From assembly GCA_021464415.1 (NCBI GenBank), contig CM038468.1:4030001-4094000 (forward strand): DNA of 64,000 nucleotides. Reading direction: 5' to 3'. Shown here one piece after another: positions 1 to 11,264 of this stretch; the stretch's first letter is position 1; the number at the start of each line of letters is the position of its first letter. The stretch comes from Lonicera japonica. Its lineage: Eukaryota; Streptophyta; Magnoliopsida; Dipsacales; Caprifoliaceae. Both the position numbers and the translations under genes were made by a program. The notes beneath the pieces are model-generated. The model was not told the origin of the DNA, did no database searches, and saw only the letters and a list, made by a program, of their open reading frames with translations.

Positions 1-2992
1 ACCTTAATTCAATGCAACGACCATTACTGAATCCATAATCATATAACCTCTTCCCAAAAATTCCCATCTCATATCTAAAAATTCATGACAAGAATGAGGT
101 AACGACCCACCACATCAAGTTTGCAAAATATTTTTGTGCCAAAAAGTTTTAGAATACTTGCAATATAATACAACAATTACATTTCACATCCTCCTTGCAA
201 AGAAAGCACTTGTAATGAGCTTTTCTGAATCAAATCACAAGTGCTGAGTTTTTCACAACTTTAGCCGTACTTATTAATGATATCAAAGTTGCTTTTTGTT
301 TCTACATATTATTACATTTATAACAATACACGTGAGATTATTTATCGTAGATTCACATGCTGCTGTTCACAGGAAATAAGGCAATTATGCTCATATCTTT
401 TGGATTTGAAGAAAGCATCTGCAGAGGAAATGCGTAGAAGTGTCTATGCTAATTATCCGGCCTTCATACGGTTAGTTCTTAGTAGTAGTTGCAAGGATAG
501 TACTAGACATAGTTATATGCTTTAGCATTTTCTTGATAGTGTAATATTTGTCTTGGGGTATTTACTTGGAATGTTTGATAGATTGAATTTTTCCTAGTTC
601 AAATTTTCTATGCATTTCTGTCGGTGTCAGAATATCATTTCATTCGTTTTAATATTGGATATGGATTGCTGAGTAATACATCCTTTTCCTTCCGTTTTTT
701 TTTCAATATGATATGTTCTTCATATTTTTGTACAGCACATCCAAAGAAATATCTGATTTGGAGGGTGAGCTTTCCTCAATCAGAAACCTACAATCTACAC
801 AGGCAACTCTAATTCATGGTCTAGCTAGCTGAGGGAGTTCATATTGATTCTCTACCTACCACTGTTCCTGATGGTTCTGCCGGAAATGACTTATCTGATG
901 ATGACGACAGGGAACCTTCAGATCTCGAGAAATGGTTAATTGAGTTCCCTTATCTCCTTGATGTTTTGTTAGCTGAGAGGAGAGTGGATGAAGCTTTGGC
1001 TAGCCTTGATGAAGGAGAGTGTAGCTTCTGAAGCAAAAGATAAGAAAACATTAACTCTTAATGTGCTCATGTCACTAGAGACTGCTATAGCAGAACATCG
1101 GCAAAAATTAGCTGATCAATTAGCTGAAGCTGCAGGTCAACCTTCTACTCATGGTGGTGAGCTTCGTGCTGCTATTTCAGCTCTTAAAAGGCTTGGGGAT
1201 GGCCCTTGTGCTCATAGTTTACTACTCAATGCACACTATCAAAGATATCAGTACAACATACAGAGCCTTCGTCCATCAAGCACTTCATATGGAGGAGCAT
1301 ATACTGCAGCTCTTCCACAGCTGGTGTTCTCTGCTATTGCTCAGGCAGCTGGTGATTCCTGGGATATTTTTGGTGAGGAGCGAGCTTGTGATGTGGGATA
1401 CAAAACAAACCGAGGCCTTTGCGCTTCTAGTTAAAAGACATGCATAACTTCATCTGCTGCTGCTGGAGGTTTAAGGGCTGCTGCAGAATGTGTTCAGATA
1501 GCTTTAGGTCATTGTTGGAAGCTCATGGTGTGGCACTCCATCCAGTGCTCTTGAAACTCTTTAGACCTAGTGTTGAACAAGCGCTACATGCTAATATAAA
1601 GCGAATCAAAGAGAGTACTGCTGCCCTGGCTGCGGCTGATGATTGGGAATTTTTGAATGCTTCAATTGTTTCACGCCAATCTGGCAGGCCTTCCAGTGCA
1701 TCTCTTGGTACCTTGACAGCACATCACCATAAACTTTCTAGTAGTGCTCATCGGTTAAATATCACGGTCCAGGTGAATATTTTAGTCACGGCTTCATTTC
1801 TTAACTCAAATAAAATTCAAAATCATTGTTATAGTAAAATCTCCTTCATAATGAAATTTTGTGGAAACACATGCACATGAGTATAATGGAAACTTTTCAA
1901 TTTCTGTAATGTATAAGTAGTAAATGCATGGGTATAGTTGGAAACATGTAACTTGGTGTCAAAACTGCTTCAGAAAATGTAGGACCAGCTCTTCCCTTAC
2001 GACGGCAGCTTACCAAAGCAAGAATGATTTTCTATAAAACTAGAGATCGGGCAAATGCAGTGCGTATGCAGTATGGCTTCATAGACATAAATTCTTAAAA
2101 GATGGGGCAATTATTTTTATATGAAAACATTTGTAGAAATACCTGAACGTTAGTACATGGAAAGCGCTTTAGTTTGATACATGTTAAAAATTAGAAGTGG
2201 TATGATTGTAATTAGGAAGCACACAATTTGGTGGCAGAATCTGCTCCTTGAAAGTAGGAGCAGCTCCTCACTTTCTTATGGTAATCGATTACACTGATTC
2301 TCACTTTCTTATGGTAATCGATTACGCTGATTCTGTGTTAAAAATTTCTTACTTCCGTGTTTAGCGCCTTAGGTAAATGAGATGTGCTTGCATTTGATTA
2401 TCTATTTAAGTTGGTTATTTAATATTCTATTTTTGAATCACGCAATATTGCAATTGCCTTTGCAGGATTTCTTTGAGGATGTGGGACCACTGCTAAGCAT
2501 GCAGGTGGGAGGTAAAACATTGGAAGATTTGTTCCAGGTGTTTAATTCATATGTTAACATGCTCATAAAAGCATTACCTGGTTCCCTAGAAGAAGAAGCC
2601 AACCATGAAGGATCCGGAAATAAAATTGTTTGAATGGCTGAGACTGAAGCCCAGCAAATTGCATTGCTTGCAAATGCATCCTTATTGGCAGATGATCTGT
2701 TACCGCTTGCGGCCATGAAACTTGCTCCCTTTAGTCAGGCTAATTACAAGGATGATCCTCTTAGAAGACCTGCAGATAGGCAAAACCGTCATCCTGAGCA
2801 AAGGGAAGGGAAAAAGCGTCTCACCAGCTCAGTTGATAGGTTAAAGGATAGTTTTTGTAGACAACATCTATGCCTTGGATCTTATTTTCATTGAGGATGG
2901 TGATAGCCATCTTAGTGCAGAGACGTACATAAACATGAATGGAAATGCGGATGAAATTGAATGGTTTCCCTCTCAAATATTCCAGGTGTTTC

Positions 2993-3986
2993 CAGGGACG
3001 GAACTAGGATTTTAGATTTGGGGGGGACGAGAATATAAATGAATCGACAGCAAGAAATAATTATTAAAAAAATTATTCAACCTAAATTTTACCATTAAAT
3101 TATAAAGCAAGTTAACGCAAAAATATAACATATATAATATGTTAATACATATACAATTACAAAAAATACACACACATATATATACATATGATTACCCACG
3201 TGAGCAAGCTACATTAAACACATTGACTTACAAAACATAATAACTATAATTACCTTCTTACAATTATCTATTAAACTTAGGCATTTGAAGTTGTGTTCGC
3301 CTTTCTTTGATGATATAAAATGCATCTATAATATTATTAACATCGAAATCACGAGTAATATCTTTCTCAATTTATGTGATCAAATAGCTTGTTAAAAAAC
3401 CATCTTCTATCCTATTACGAAGTGCGGTCTTAACAATTTTCCTAGCTGAAAATGCACATTCAAATGTAACTGATGAAACCGGCAACGTCAAAACAAGGTG
3501 AATTAACCTATCGATAAGAGGATAAATGATCAACTTTCTAGTTTTTACCAACACTTGGCATAACTCTGAAATTGTTGATAAATTTTGAAACTCTGGATGG
3601 ACCAAAATATCAAGCTTATAATTTTCTAACTGAAATTCCAAGTGTTCTTTTTCTTGCTCGGTGAAATCCACATGATAAAATTTATAAGCAAGATTGCAAA
3701 TATTATCTATTTATAAGCAAGATTGTAAATTTTGATGTATGAAAGGATATACAATTTTTATTTATTTTGTTGCAAAAATGTAAATCTTATATATTAGTCC
3801 AGGTGTTTAACTTTTCTAAAAAATAAATAATTGAGGAGGCCATACTTAATCTTTTCAAAATAAATTGAGGGGACGAGCTTTTATAATTTTTTTATAAATA
3901 CAAAATTACTACTATATCTAATATATTTTAAAAAAAATTTGGGGTGGCAACCGCCCCCGCTCGCCCCCTCCTAGATCCGATCACTG
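2993..3986 (-). mobile_element. 994-bp hAT derivative with 8-bp target duplication
   Basis: The element is flanked by a perfect 8-bp direct repeat GGTGTTTC (2985-2992 and 3987-3994), the target-duplication length typical of hAT transposons. Its ends form imperfect terminal inverted repeats: CAGGGACGGAACTAGGA on the left, and CAGTGATCGGATCTAGGA when the right end is reverse-complemented. It contains a minus-strand piece of hAT transposase C-terminus and nothing else coding, so it is non-autonomous. It landed exactly on the 3' border of an EXO84B-like exon: the left duplication still contains the exon's final G and the GT donor. Confidence 0.9.
3264..3671 (-). pseudogene. hAT transposase C-terminal dimerisation fragment
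   Basis: A minus-strand reading begins with MDFTEQEKEHLEFQLENY and contains LPVSSVTFECAFSARKIVKT followed by LRNRIEDGFLTSYLIT. This is the hAT C-terminal dimerisation signature of the ZMYM1/TTF-type plant hAT family. One in-frame TAA (about 3375, in place of Tyr) interrupts it. The frame then continues through IEKDITRDFDVNNIIDAF to a natural end QMPKFNR at 3264. The N-terminal zinc finger and catalytic core are absent. It is passenger coding sequence of the 2993-3986 element and cannot make a functional transposase. Confidence 0.82.
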
Positions 3987-5559
3987 GGTGTTTCTTAGTC
4001 ATTGACATTCTCTTAAGTTCTTGGTTTTCTGTTGACTGTTTAAATTCACTCTCTTGCGGTCTTGCCATTGTTTATGAGGTTTATCTTTTCTTAACGTGCA
4101 TGAAAGTCAACTAGTGATTCTTAATTGGGGGAAGCCACAATTCACCCCCCAAGAAAAAGAAAATAAATAAATTATTAAAACAAAAGTAAAAATTATCTTG
4201 CTCCTTCGTGCTTATGTCTGGGAATGGAAGGCTTTCTGTCTGATGCTTGAAGTTTTTGAAATAGCTTTGGAATTCTGTTATTCCTTGTTGCAAGTTTTCA
4301 CCCCCTGTTTTTTCCAAAATTATTTTTCAGGAATTCTATGCAAAACTTAATAGAATGGCTAACGTAGCAGCAGAAATATTTATCGGCAGAGAAAGATTTG
4401 CGACATTGTTATTGATGAGACTTACAGAAACTGTCATCCTGTGGCTATCAGAAGACCAAACCTTTTGGGATGATATTGAAGAAGGACCAACGCCTTTAGG
4501 TCCTCTTGGTCTTCAACAGGTTTATGAAATTGATACCCACTTACATACATTTGCTCTCTTTTGCCCAGGTCAAAAAAATTAACATACTGTCTTGTTTAAA
4601 CTTGTTGAACCCTGTGCAGTTCTATTTAGATATGAAGTTTGTCGTCTACTTTGCTTCACAAGGGCGTTACTTATCTCAAAATTTGCACCGAGTTGTCGAT
4701 GAAATCATCTCTAAAGCAATGGCCGCATTTGATGCAACGGGAATGGATCCATATAGGTAAACAACCATGGTTATATGTGCTATGCTTTTCCTTTCTTTCT
4801 TTGTTTTTTTTCCTTTTGCTTCTGAAATTTTCTGATTTTTTGCTGGCAAAACCAAAAGTATGCTGAAGTAGGAACATAATAATTTGGCATTACAAAATGT
4901 TTCTTAATTGTAAAATGTGTCTGCTGGTTGGGAGAATGAGATGACCGGATTAATAATGCATATCAATCTGAATATTAAAGTTGAATATATACAGAACTTG
5001 AATTTGCATTCGGGTGTTTCCTGTAACTGTAATAACACTTAAGGGGCTTATGTTCATTAATATATACCTAAAAGAGGAGTGAGTCACCGTGATATCTCAA
5101 TTAGCCTCAATAGTCAATACCCCTTTTTACTTCCTGCCCGTCTCCTTGCTCTGCCATTTGTGCAATTGAGTGCGATTTTCTCTGCTTTTTTTTTTTTCTG
5201 CTGCTCTCCACAACTCACGCACAGCTGCGTAGCTACAGTACAGCACTGCTACAGCCTACAGAGGTTCAGATCTATTTCCTTTTCTTTTCCTTTTACATTT
5301 AGTTTTAATTTTTAAATGTGCCAAACTTTATTAATATATATTTAGTAATTTCGAGAGGATATGCTGTGCAAATGAATTAATGATGGAGTTGCTAGTAAAT
5401 TAATAAATTTTATATTTGATATATATTTATTAATATAATTTTATATTTGATTTAGGTTTAATAAATTAATAAGGCTGATTTTTTTTTGTATAGTAGTATA
5501 AGGCTGATTTATAAATAATTTAGGTTTAATAAATTATATTGTATATTAATTGTTTAATT

Positions 5560-5989
5560 GATTTAGCTTTAAATGTGCCAAACTTTATTGTGCGTTTCTT
5601 GAATAATTTTATATTATTAGATTATTTAGTTAATTGTATATTAATTTAATAAATGTTGAATTTATAGGGCAGAGTTTAGAATGAAGAAATATTTTAGCAA
5701 AATAGGAACAAGTTCTTCCTCCGGTCCTCAAAATGTAGGCGCGAGTTTTACCATTCCAAGCATGAATTCCGCTATTCCGAATGTTCATTTCAATCCTATA
5801 AATGCTTCTTCTAACTTAGAGGTTCAATCTGATCCGGAGTTGAGAAATAATATACAATCTTATGATCCTAATGATAGAGAAAATGTGAGATTATATAGTA
5901 TTTCTGATCCGCTATTCCGAATGTTGATTCAATCCTATAAATCCTAATGATTGTGCACCCCCGGATTAAATTTCCTGGGTACGCCACTG
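5560..5989 (+). mobile_element. hAT fragment with transposase N-terminus and 3' terminal repeat
   Basis: An 88-codon ORF at 5681-5947 starts MKKYFSKIGTSSSSGPQN and contains SDPELRNNIQSYDPNDRENV, the start of ZMYM1/TTF-type plant hAT transposases. Immediately after it comes a typical hAT right end, GGATTAAATTTCCTGGGTAC followed by GCCACTG, ending at 5989. Within the ORF the segment around GCTATTCCGAATGTT occurs twice (about 5770 and 5919), which suggests the large internal deletion formed across a short repeat. I could not find a matching left terminal repeat or the duplicate of CTTGAGTA (5990-5997), so the left boundary is a guess. It lies in the last intron of the EXO84B-like pseudogene. Confidence 0.6.
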
Positions 5990-6400
5990 CTTGAGTAACC
6001 AAAAAAGGGATAAATGCTACAGTGTTTATTTTAGGATGTATTGAAGTTATGTAACCTTTTATTACTGAATCTGGTTTGGTTATTATATGCTACAGTGTTT
6101 AGTTTCGGATGTATTGAGGATATATAACTTGTGCGAAGATGGACAGAAATGCTTCTCTTTCAAGGCTAATAGGCATTGTTCCTCGCCTCCTTGGAATATT
6201 TACCCCGAAGTAACATTAACTTATCTGATCTTGTTGGCCACTTACTACCTAAAGATGATTGGTTTACTGAGATTTGCCAAGACTCAATAGAGAGGCTGAG
6301 CAGAAAGCCAACAACGGGGACAGGGAACTGAACAGCCGGGCCAACCGCTTCGGTATATGCACAATCAATTTCATCAGTCAGATCTCATGGAAGTTCCTAA

Positions 6401-6881
6401 TGGCCACTTGTTTTAGTGTTTGTAAATTAGACAGCAAACAGAATCTGGCAATGGTTTTGGAAGCAGTCTTTGTATTCATATTAAGATTTTTTTTCCTCCC
6501 TTCAATTTTCTAATCAGTGTAATATGTTGCAAGAAAAGCAAATCTGGAGTTTGATATTTGCGTGGTCATAAGTGAGGGGAGAACAAATGAGTATGTAAAT
6601 GTTGATGATTTTCATTCATTATTAGTATTTATTACCATGAATCCAAATTTGTTCTGTTCTTTGAGAACTGTCGTCATGCTGTCATTTTCTCAATGAAGCC
6701 ATTAGACATAAATGCATGCTGTGAGTTGTATTGGATTGCACATAGAGAGGGTTGCTTTGACCAGGTCCATATCATTGATCTCATCAACATTACTTGCACA
6801 GTACTCGAGGATTTCCCTTACCCTCTTTCTAAATTGTCTAATATATTTATTTCTATCCTTACCCTCTTTCTAAATTTTCTA
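6401..6881. other. Intergenic, no gene seen
   Basis: AT-rich sequence following the EXO84B-like stop. Short ORFs here have no recognisable domain. A 30-bp segment including CCTTACCCTCTTTCTAAATT occurs twice at about 6815-6880, a small tandem duplication next to the following MITE-like element. Confidence 0.5.
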
Positions 6882-7258
6882 AGAGATCTCTAATAATCTC
6901 TTAAAAAATGACTCTATAAAAATAATTTTATTGACCTACGTGACACTTTGAAGAGCTATCTTAAAAGATGTTTTCAACGAATTCTAAGAGCCACTTCAAA
7001 TATATTATTATTTTAATTTTTAAAATATTATTATATATTAAATGTTTTACTTTTTAACAATGTCATTTTAAATTAGCACAAAGTCCCATTAATAAAATAT
7101 TAAAAAGTATGCTTGAAGAGCTCTTTCATCACTCCATATTTGAAGAGTGAGAAAGACTCTTCAAATTGGATGCTACTTTTGTTGGAGTGAATTTTGCTGA
7201 CATGGCTTTTCAATAAATTTGCAGTTTAGTCATTTGGAGAATCTGTTGGAGATGCTCT
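6882..7258. mobile_element. MITE-like element (about 377 bp)
   Basis: The left end AGAGATCTCTAATAATCTCT matches, in inverted orientation, the right end whose reverse complement begins AGAGCATCTCCAACAGATTC; both continue into an AAATGACT block. The interior is AT-rich and non-coding. The AGAGCATCTCCAAC end type is common among plant MITEs. No clean target duplication was found, partly because the flanks are themselves repeated (TCTAATATATTTAT near 6835 and 7255). Confidence 0.55.
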
Positions 7259-7261
7259 AAT

Positions 7262-7302
7262 ATATTTATATCTATTTATCTATCTATCTGTCTATCTATC
7301 GA
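7262..7302. repeat. TATC/TCTA microsatellite
   Basis: Short tetranucleotide tract of imperfect CTAT/CTGT units directly to the right of the MITE-like element. Confidence 0.75.
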
Positions 7303-7478
7303 TGAATAAAAGTACGAATAATTTAAGTATTTTTTTTTGTGAAAACAAATATGCCATTTGATTTTATACAAAAGATTTTAACATTTACATTAAATAAATA
7401 GTATAACACTATAAGTGCATAACTCCACATATTTTTATATTAGTATTAGTATTAGTATTTTCCAAAAAATTAAAATTG

Positions 7479-8408
7479 GGGGGGGGGGGGGGGGGTAATT
7501 GGATTTAGAATATATAGGATTTTTATGGACTTTTAAAGTTCATGGGTATTCAATTGAGATTAATTTTTTTTTAAATCATGATGTATTCAATTGAGATTTT
7601 AAAAAGTTTTTTTAAATCATGATGTATTAAATTGAGATTTTAAAAAGTCTTTTAAAATCTTGATGTATTCAATTAGGATTTTAAAAAATCCATCTAAATC
7701 TTATGGTATTCAAAAGTCTAATAACTTAGTAGAATTTTAATTATTGGTGGATTGTAAAGCTTTTTTTTATACATAAAAATCTACCTTGAAATCTTCTCAT
7801 TTACCCAGAGATTTCAGATGGATTTCTAATTTATTTAAGAATTTTACTCAACATTCTCTCTCTCCCCCTCCCCCCTTCTCTCTCTCAAAATCCAAATTTC
7901 TTATTATGTGATGAATGCATTAATTTTTTCTGCATCCCTATAAAGTCTTTATTCTCTCTTTTACTATTAATGTGGTTATCATGCATTAACATAATTTCAA
8001 ATGGTTAGACCGCTAATTATCATTCAAATTTTTAAAAACAATTTATGTCAACTTCATTAAAAAATACTAGTAGGGTGAGAAGTCTAATTTTGTGGGTGCA
8101 TAAAATCATCCATAGTTAAAGCCGGTTTACAAAAGTAAAATTCGGTTCACTTGTTATGTAATAATTGTTAATTTTTTACTGTAAGCAAATGTTAGGGACA
8201 TAACATATTGGTGGCTACAAAAGTAAAAATTGTTGCCTTTAATTTTTTAAATAAATAGGTGGCTATAAAATAATGAGAATGGAAATTAAGAAGACAATAA
8301 TGAGAATGAAGAGGGTTATGATAATCACAATGATGGTTGAATGGAGCAGTATCCACGGATTTTAAAAAGTCAGTCAGAATTTTTTAAAATCTGAATTGAA
8401 TACACCCC
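7479..8408. mobile_element. MITE-like element with poly-G left end and internal tandem repeats
   Basis: The left end is a run of about 17 G followed by TAATTGGATTTAGAA. The right end, reverse-complemented, reads GGGGTGTATTCAATTCAGAT. Together they form a degenerate terminal inverted repeat of the GGGTGTATTCAATT type seen in plant MITEs. Between about 7545 and 7735, three to four tandem units of 50-60 bp carry TATTCAATTGAGATTTTAAA and AAATCATGATG. No protein-coding content. Superfamily and target duplication are undetermined. Confidence 0.45.
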
Positions 8409-10280
8409 TTTAAACTCTACTTTACTTGTCTAAAATAATTAATAAAGTTAGAATTTGTATTAAATTACGTGTTTTGTATAAAATTTCTTTATAACTTCAT
8501 AACAAACTTTCCAAGAAGGAAGCTATTTAATAAATCTTATATATTAAATGAAATAGTATAACTCCATATATTTTTTATATTAGTAATAGTATTTCAAATA
8601 AATTCAAACTCTACTCTATTTTGCTAAAATAATTAAACAAAAATTTTAAGTCTATACATTTTTATATTAGTATTAGTATTTCATATAAATTTAAACTCTA
8701 CTTTATTTGGTTAAAATAATTAATAAAATTAGAATATGTGTTATATTATATGTTATGTATAAAACTTCTTTATAACTTCATAACAAACTTCTCAAGAAAG
8801 AAGTTATTTAATAGATCGTATTAAAATTACAAGGCTTTTAGATTATGTTTTGTTCATTTGTTATTATTATTATAATTAACTATCTACCAATTCTAAAATC
8901 TCAGTAAAAATATATTACTCTCCGCATGTGAGTGAAAGGTCAGTTTGGGTTGTGGTTTGTAGATATGGGATCGACGAGTCGAAGCGGAGTAACGGAGAGG
9001 ACGATGTGTTGGCAGTGGTGGTATTGGTTTTAGATTGTACCGATGGGAATATTGATTTTTTGGACAGTGGCGGTATTAAGCTTTGGTTTGGTGAAAGAGT
9101 TTGGAGTGGGTTTTGATGACTGAATGATGGCTGGATCTAAGGATACGTGCTAGTAATTTCGATAGTGTGTTTTGATTGGCGAGAATGACCGGATAGATAC
9201 CATGTTAGAAATAGAGAAAGAGAGAGCGAAAACTTGTATTGTATAGCTAGGGGTGTATACAAGTATGAAAACGAAATAAGAAAAGAAAATTATACAAGTC
9301 TAATGTCTAGCATATGACAACCTAGCGTAATCTTGAATATAAAGTAACAATATATATATAATATATATATATAGACAATTATATATGTATATATGTTGAC
9401 ATGCTAAATAAGTAGAAATTTGATAAACTAAATTTCATGCAGTAAATCACATTATTTTGCTTCGAAATGCAAGTTATATTTTATGCATGCAAGAGAAATG
9501 ACCTTCCCCAATCGTACAGACATTATCTAGTTCTATTTCATATTATTTTCATATATATATTTTAGTGAAAGTTAACCTTTTTCTCTTGAATAGATTCCAA
9601 ATAACCAAACATGTTAAGAATAAACTCCAACTTAATCTTATTGCCCAACTGTGGGTGGTAGAAATTTGACCAAGTCCAAATAAAATTAAATCGGCTCAAA
9701 TCGATAGAACTGATAATTCCTAATCCGACAGTACGTCCTCCCTGAGTGTGTGCTTGTGTTCTTCACTAAGCTCTAATGGCTAATAATATGCTGTTACAAT
9801 GGAGGTAATTAAGCTTTTAGAGAGAAAGTATAGAGAGCAGGCTCCTTTGCTATGGGTTTATCTTGTCTTATTTATACATTTTGGATAGAGTTTGGTGAGA
9901 TGGGAAATAGCCATTTTAGTTAGTGATTTGTGAGATTGTACTAAAACTAGGTGTGATCCATACCCTAGTAGAGAACGCACTAATATCTAGTGACAACATG
10001 ATAGAAGGGCGGCTTTATAAAGTTGTGAATTATTTAAATTAGGGTATAATCTCGCATTCAAAGTTAATTTTCTCTAGAGTTCTATTTTTTTTTGTCATCA
10101 ATGTATCACAAACTGAATAGTCGAAGAAATTAATTTTATTAAAATTAGTGTAACGTTAACAATATAAAAGTCAAAATTGCCGGGGCATCAGATCTGGACT
10201 CTGATGAATCTTTTAAATTTTTAAAAAAATTAATTTTATAACTTAATATTACTAATATAATCCATTTAATGCAAACTACT
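8409..10280. other. Intergenic AT-rich DNA, no gene seen
   Basis: No ORF with recognisable similarity; the 62-codon reading frame at 8928-9116 has no domain. About 8560-8830 repeats motifs of 8400-8520 (TTTTATATTAGTA, AACTTCTTTATAACTTCATA), a degenerate local duplication. An alternating TA tract lies at 9349-9373. Confidence 0.5.
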
Positions 10281-10284
10281 TCCT

Positions 10285-10585
10285 TCGATCTTATTCTTAT
10301 TTTTTTTAAAATATTGATTTTTTTTGAGAGAAAAAACTAATTCGATCTTATTCTTATTTTTTTTAAATATTGATGTTTTTTTCTGAGAGAACACTCCTAA
10401 AGAATTAGTTATTTGAAAGGGTTTATGAATTTGGGGAAACAGAAATGGTTTATTTTTTTAAAATATTGATGTTTATTTTTTTTGAGAAATCTTATTCTTA
10501 TTTTTTTTTAAATATTGATGTTTTTTTCTAAGAAAGGACTGCTAAAGAATTAGGTATTTGAAAGGGTTTTTGAATTTGGGGAAAG
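10285..10585. repeat. Degenerate tandem repeat, units of about 50 and 150 bp
   Basis: The block TCTTATTCTTATTTTTTTT plus AAATATTGATGTTTTTT followed by GAGA/AAGAAA occurs four times. A longer unit ending AAGAATTAG(T/G)TATTTGAAAG then GAATTTGGGGAAA occurs twice (about 10390-10440 and 10540-10590). Non-coding. Confidence 0.7.
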
Positions 10586-10644
10586 AGAAATGATGTAAAG
10601 TTTGTACACGATTGCAGTTCCTTCTAGCATGTAAATGGACCTAA

Positions 10645-11005
10645 GCCATCTCCGATGGTCATTTCTAGCCATACAAATTTCTATGGTAGAAATGAGAAAA
10701 AGAAAAAATATGCTCCAATGGGGTTTTCGATAATCATTTCTGTGTGAGGTGAAATGTGAGTCATATTGGTAATTTCCCTATATGACTTGGCATATTTTTA
10801 TTAGATATTATAAAACCCACTTATTCTCTCTCTCTCGTTCTAAATAAATGCCGAGTGAGAAAGAAATCAAGTACCATTGGAGACCAATTTTTGTTTACTT
10901 TTCTACCTATATATAAAAAACTTGCCAACTAGATATAGAAGTATTCTAAAAAGGCATTTCACATAGGATATAAATGAGAAAATAGAAATTACCATTCGAG
11001 ATGGC
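10645..11005. mobile_element. MITE (about 361 bp) with 22-24 bp terminal inverted repeats
   Basis: The left end GCCATCTCCGATGGTCATTT and the reverse complement of the right end GCCATCTCGAATGGTAATTT match at most positions and continue into CTA/CTA. Flanks are TAA on the left and TAG on the right, compatible with but not proof of a 3-bp PIF/Harbinger-type duplication. The interior is AT-rich and non-coding. Confidence 0.62.
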
Positions 11006-11264
11006 TAGTTTAACTGGGTTTCCAATTTGTTCCCCTTAACTCTTTATCGTGAAAAAAAAATAAAAAAATTCTTTGCCTAGCTGCAGATCGAGCATGAAGA
11101 TTTAATGGAAGAATTAGTTTATTAAGCTTTAAGTAATGAAGGGAAATGTGTTTATAAATGTTAGACTAGCTAGAAAATAGAAAAGAAGAAAATATTATTA
11201 AGGAAGGGAGAACAATTAAGGAATATAAGGGATTTGGGGAGGATTGAGATTGATTTTCATTTAA

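Larger units (their letters stand above)
373..6400 (+). pseudogene. EXO84B: EXO84B-like exocyst subunit, multi-exon pseudogene (5' end outside window)
   Basis: Exocyst EXO84 proteins help tether secretory vesicles to the plasma membrane. Exons read by translation and splice sites: 373-470, 736-1772, 2466-2985, 4331-4519, 4620-4756 and a degraded last exon about 6243-6400. Recognisable EXO84B blocks include LCSYLLDLKKASAEEMRRSV, QPSTHGGELRAAISALKRLG, YQYNIQSLRPSSTSYGGAYT, DFFEDVGPLLSMQVGGKTLE and FWDDIEEGPTPLGPLGLQQ; the C-terminus SVRSHGSS ends at TAA 6398-6400. GT/AG borders are mostly intact, and the exons at 4331 and 4620 are fully open. Damage: a 4-bp AGCT duplication near 830, frameshifts near 1020, 1375, 1440 and 1515, an in-frame TGA at about 2632 (Arg to stop), a frameshift near 2868, a lost acceptor before the last exon and an indel near 6333. 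Exon 1 was not found, so the copy is 5'-truncated or continues to the left. Pseudogene status is secure; assignment to EXO84B rather than a close paralogue is from recalled family similarity. Confidence 0.88.

Noticed and set aside
8928..9116. 62-codon ORF in intergenic DNA
   Set aside because: No domain, low complexity, no supporting splice or promoter context.
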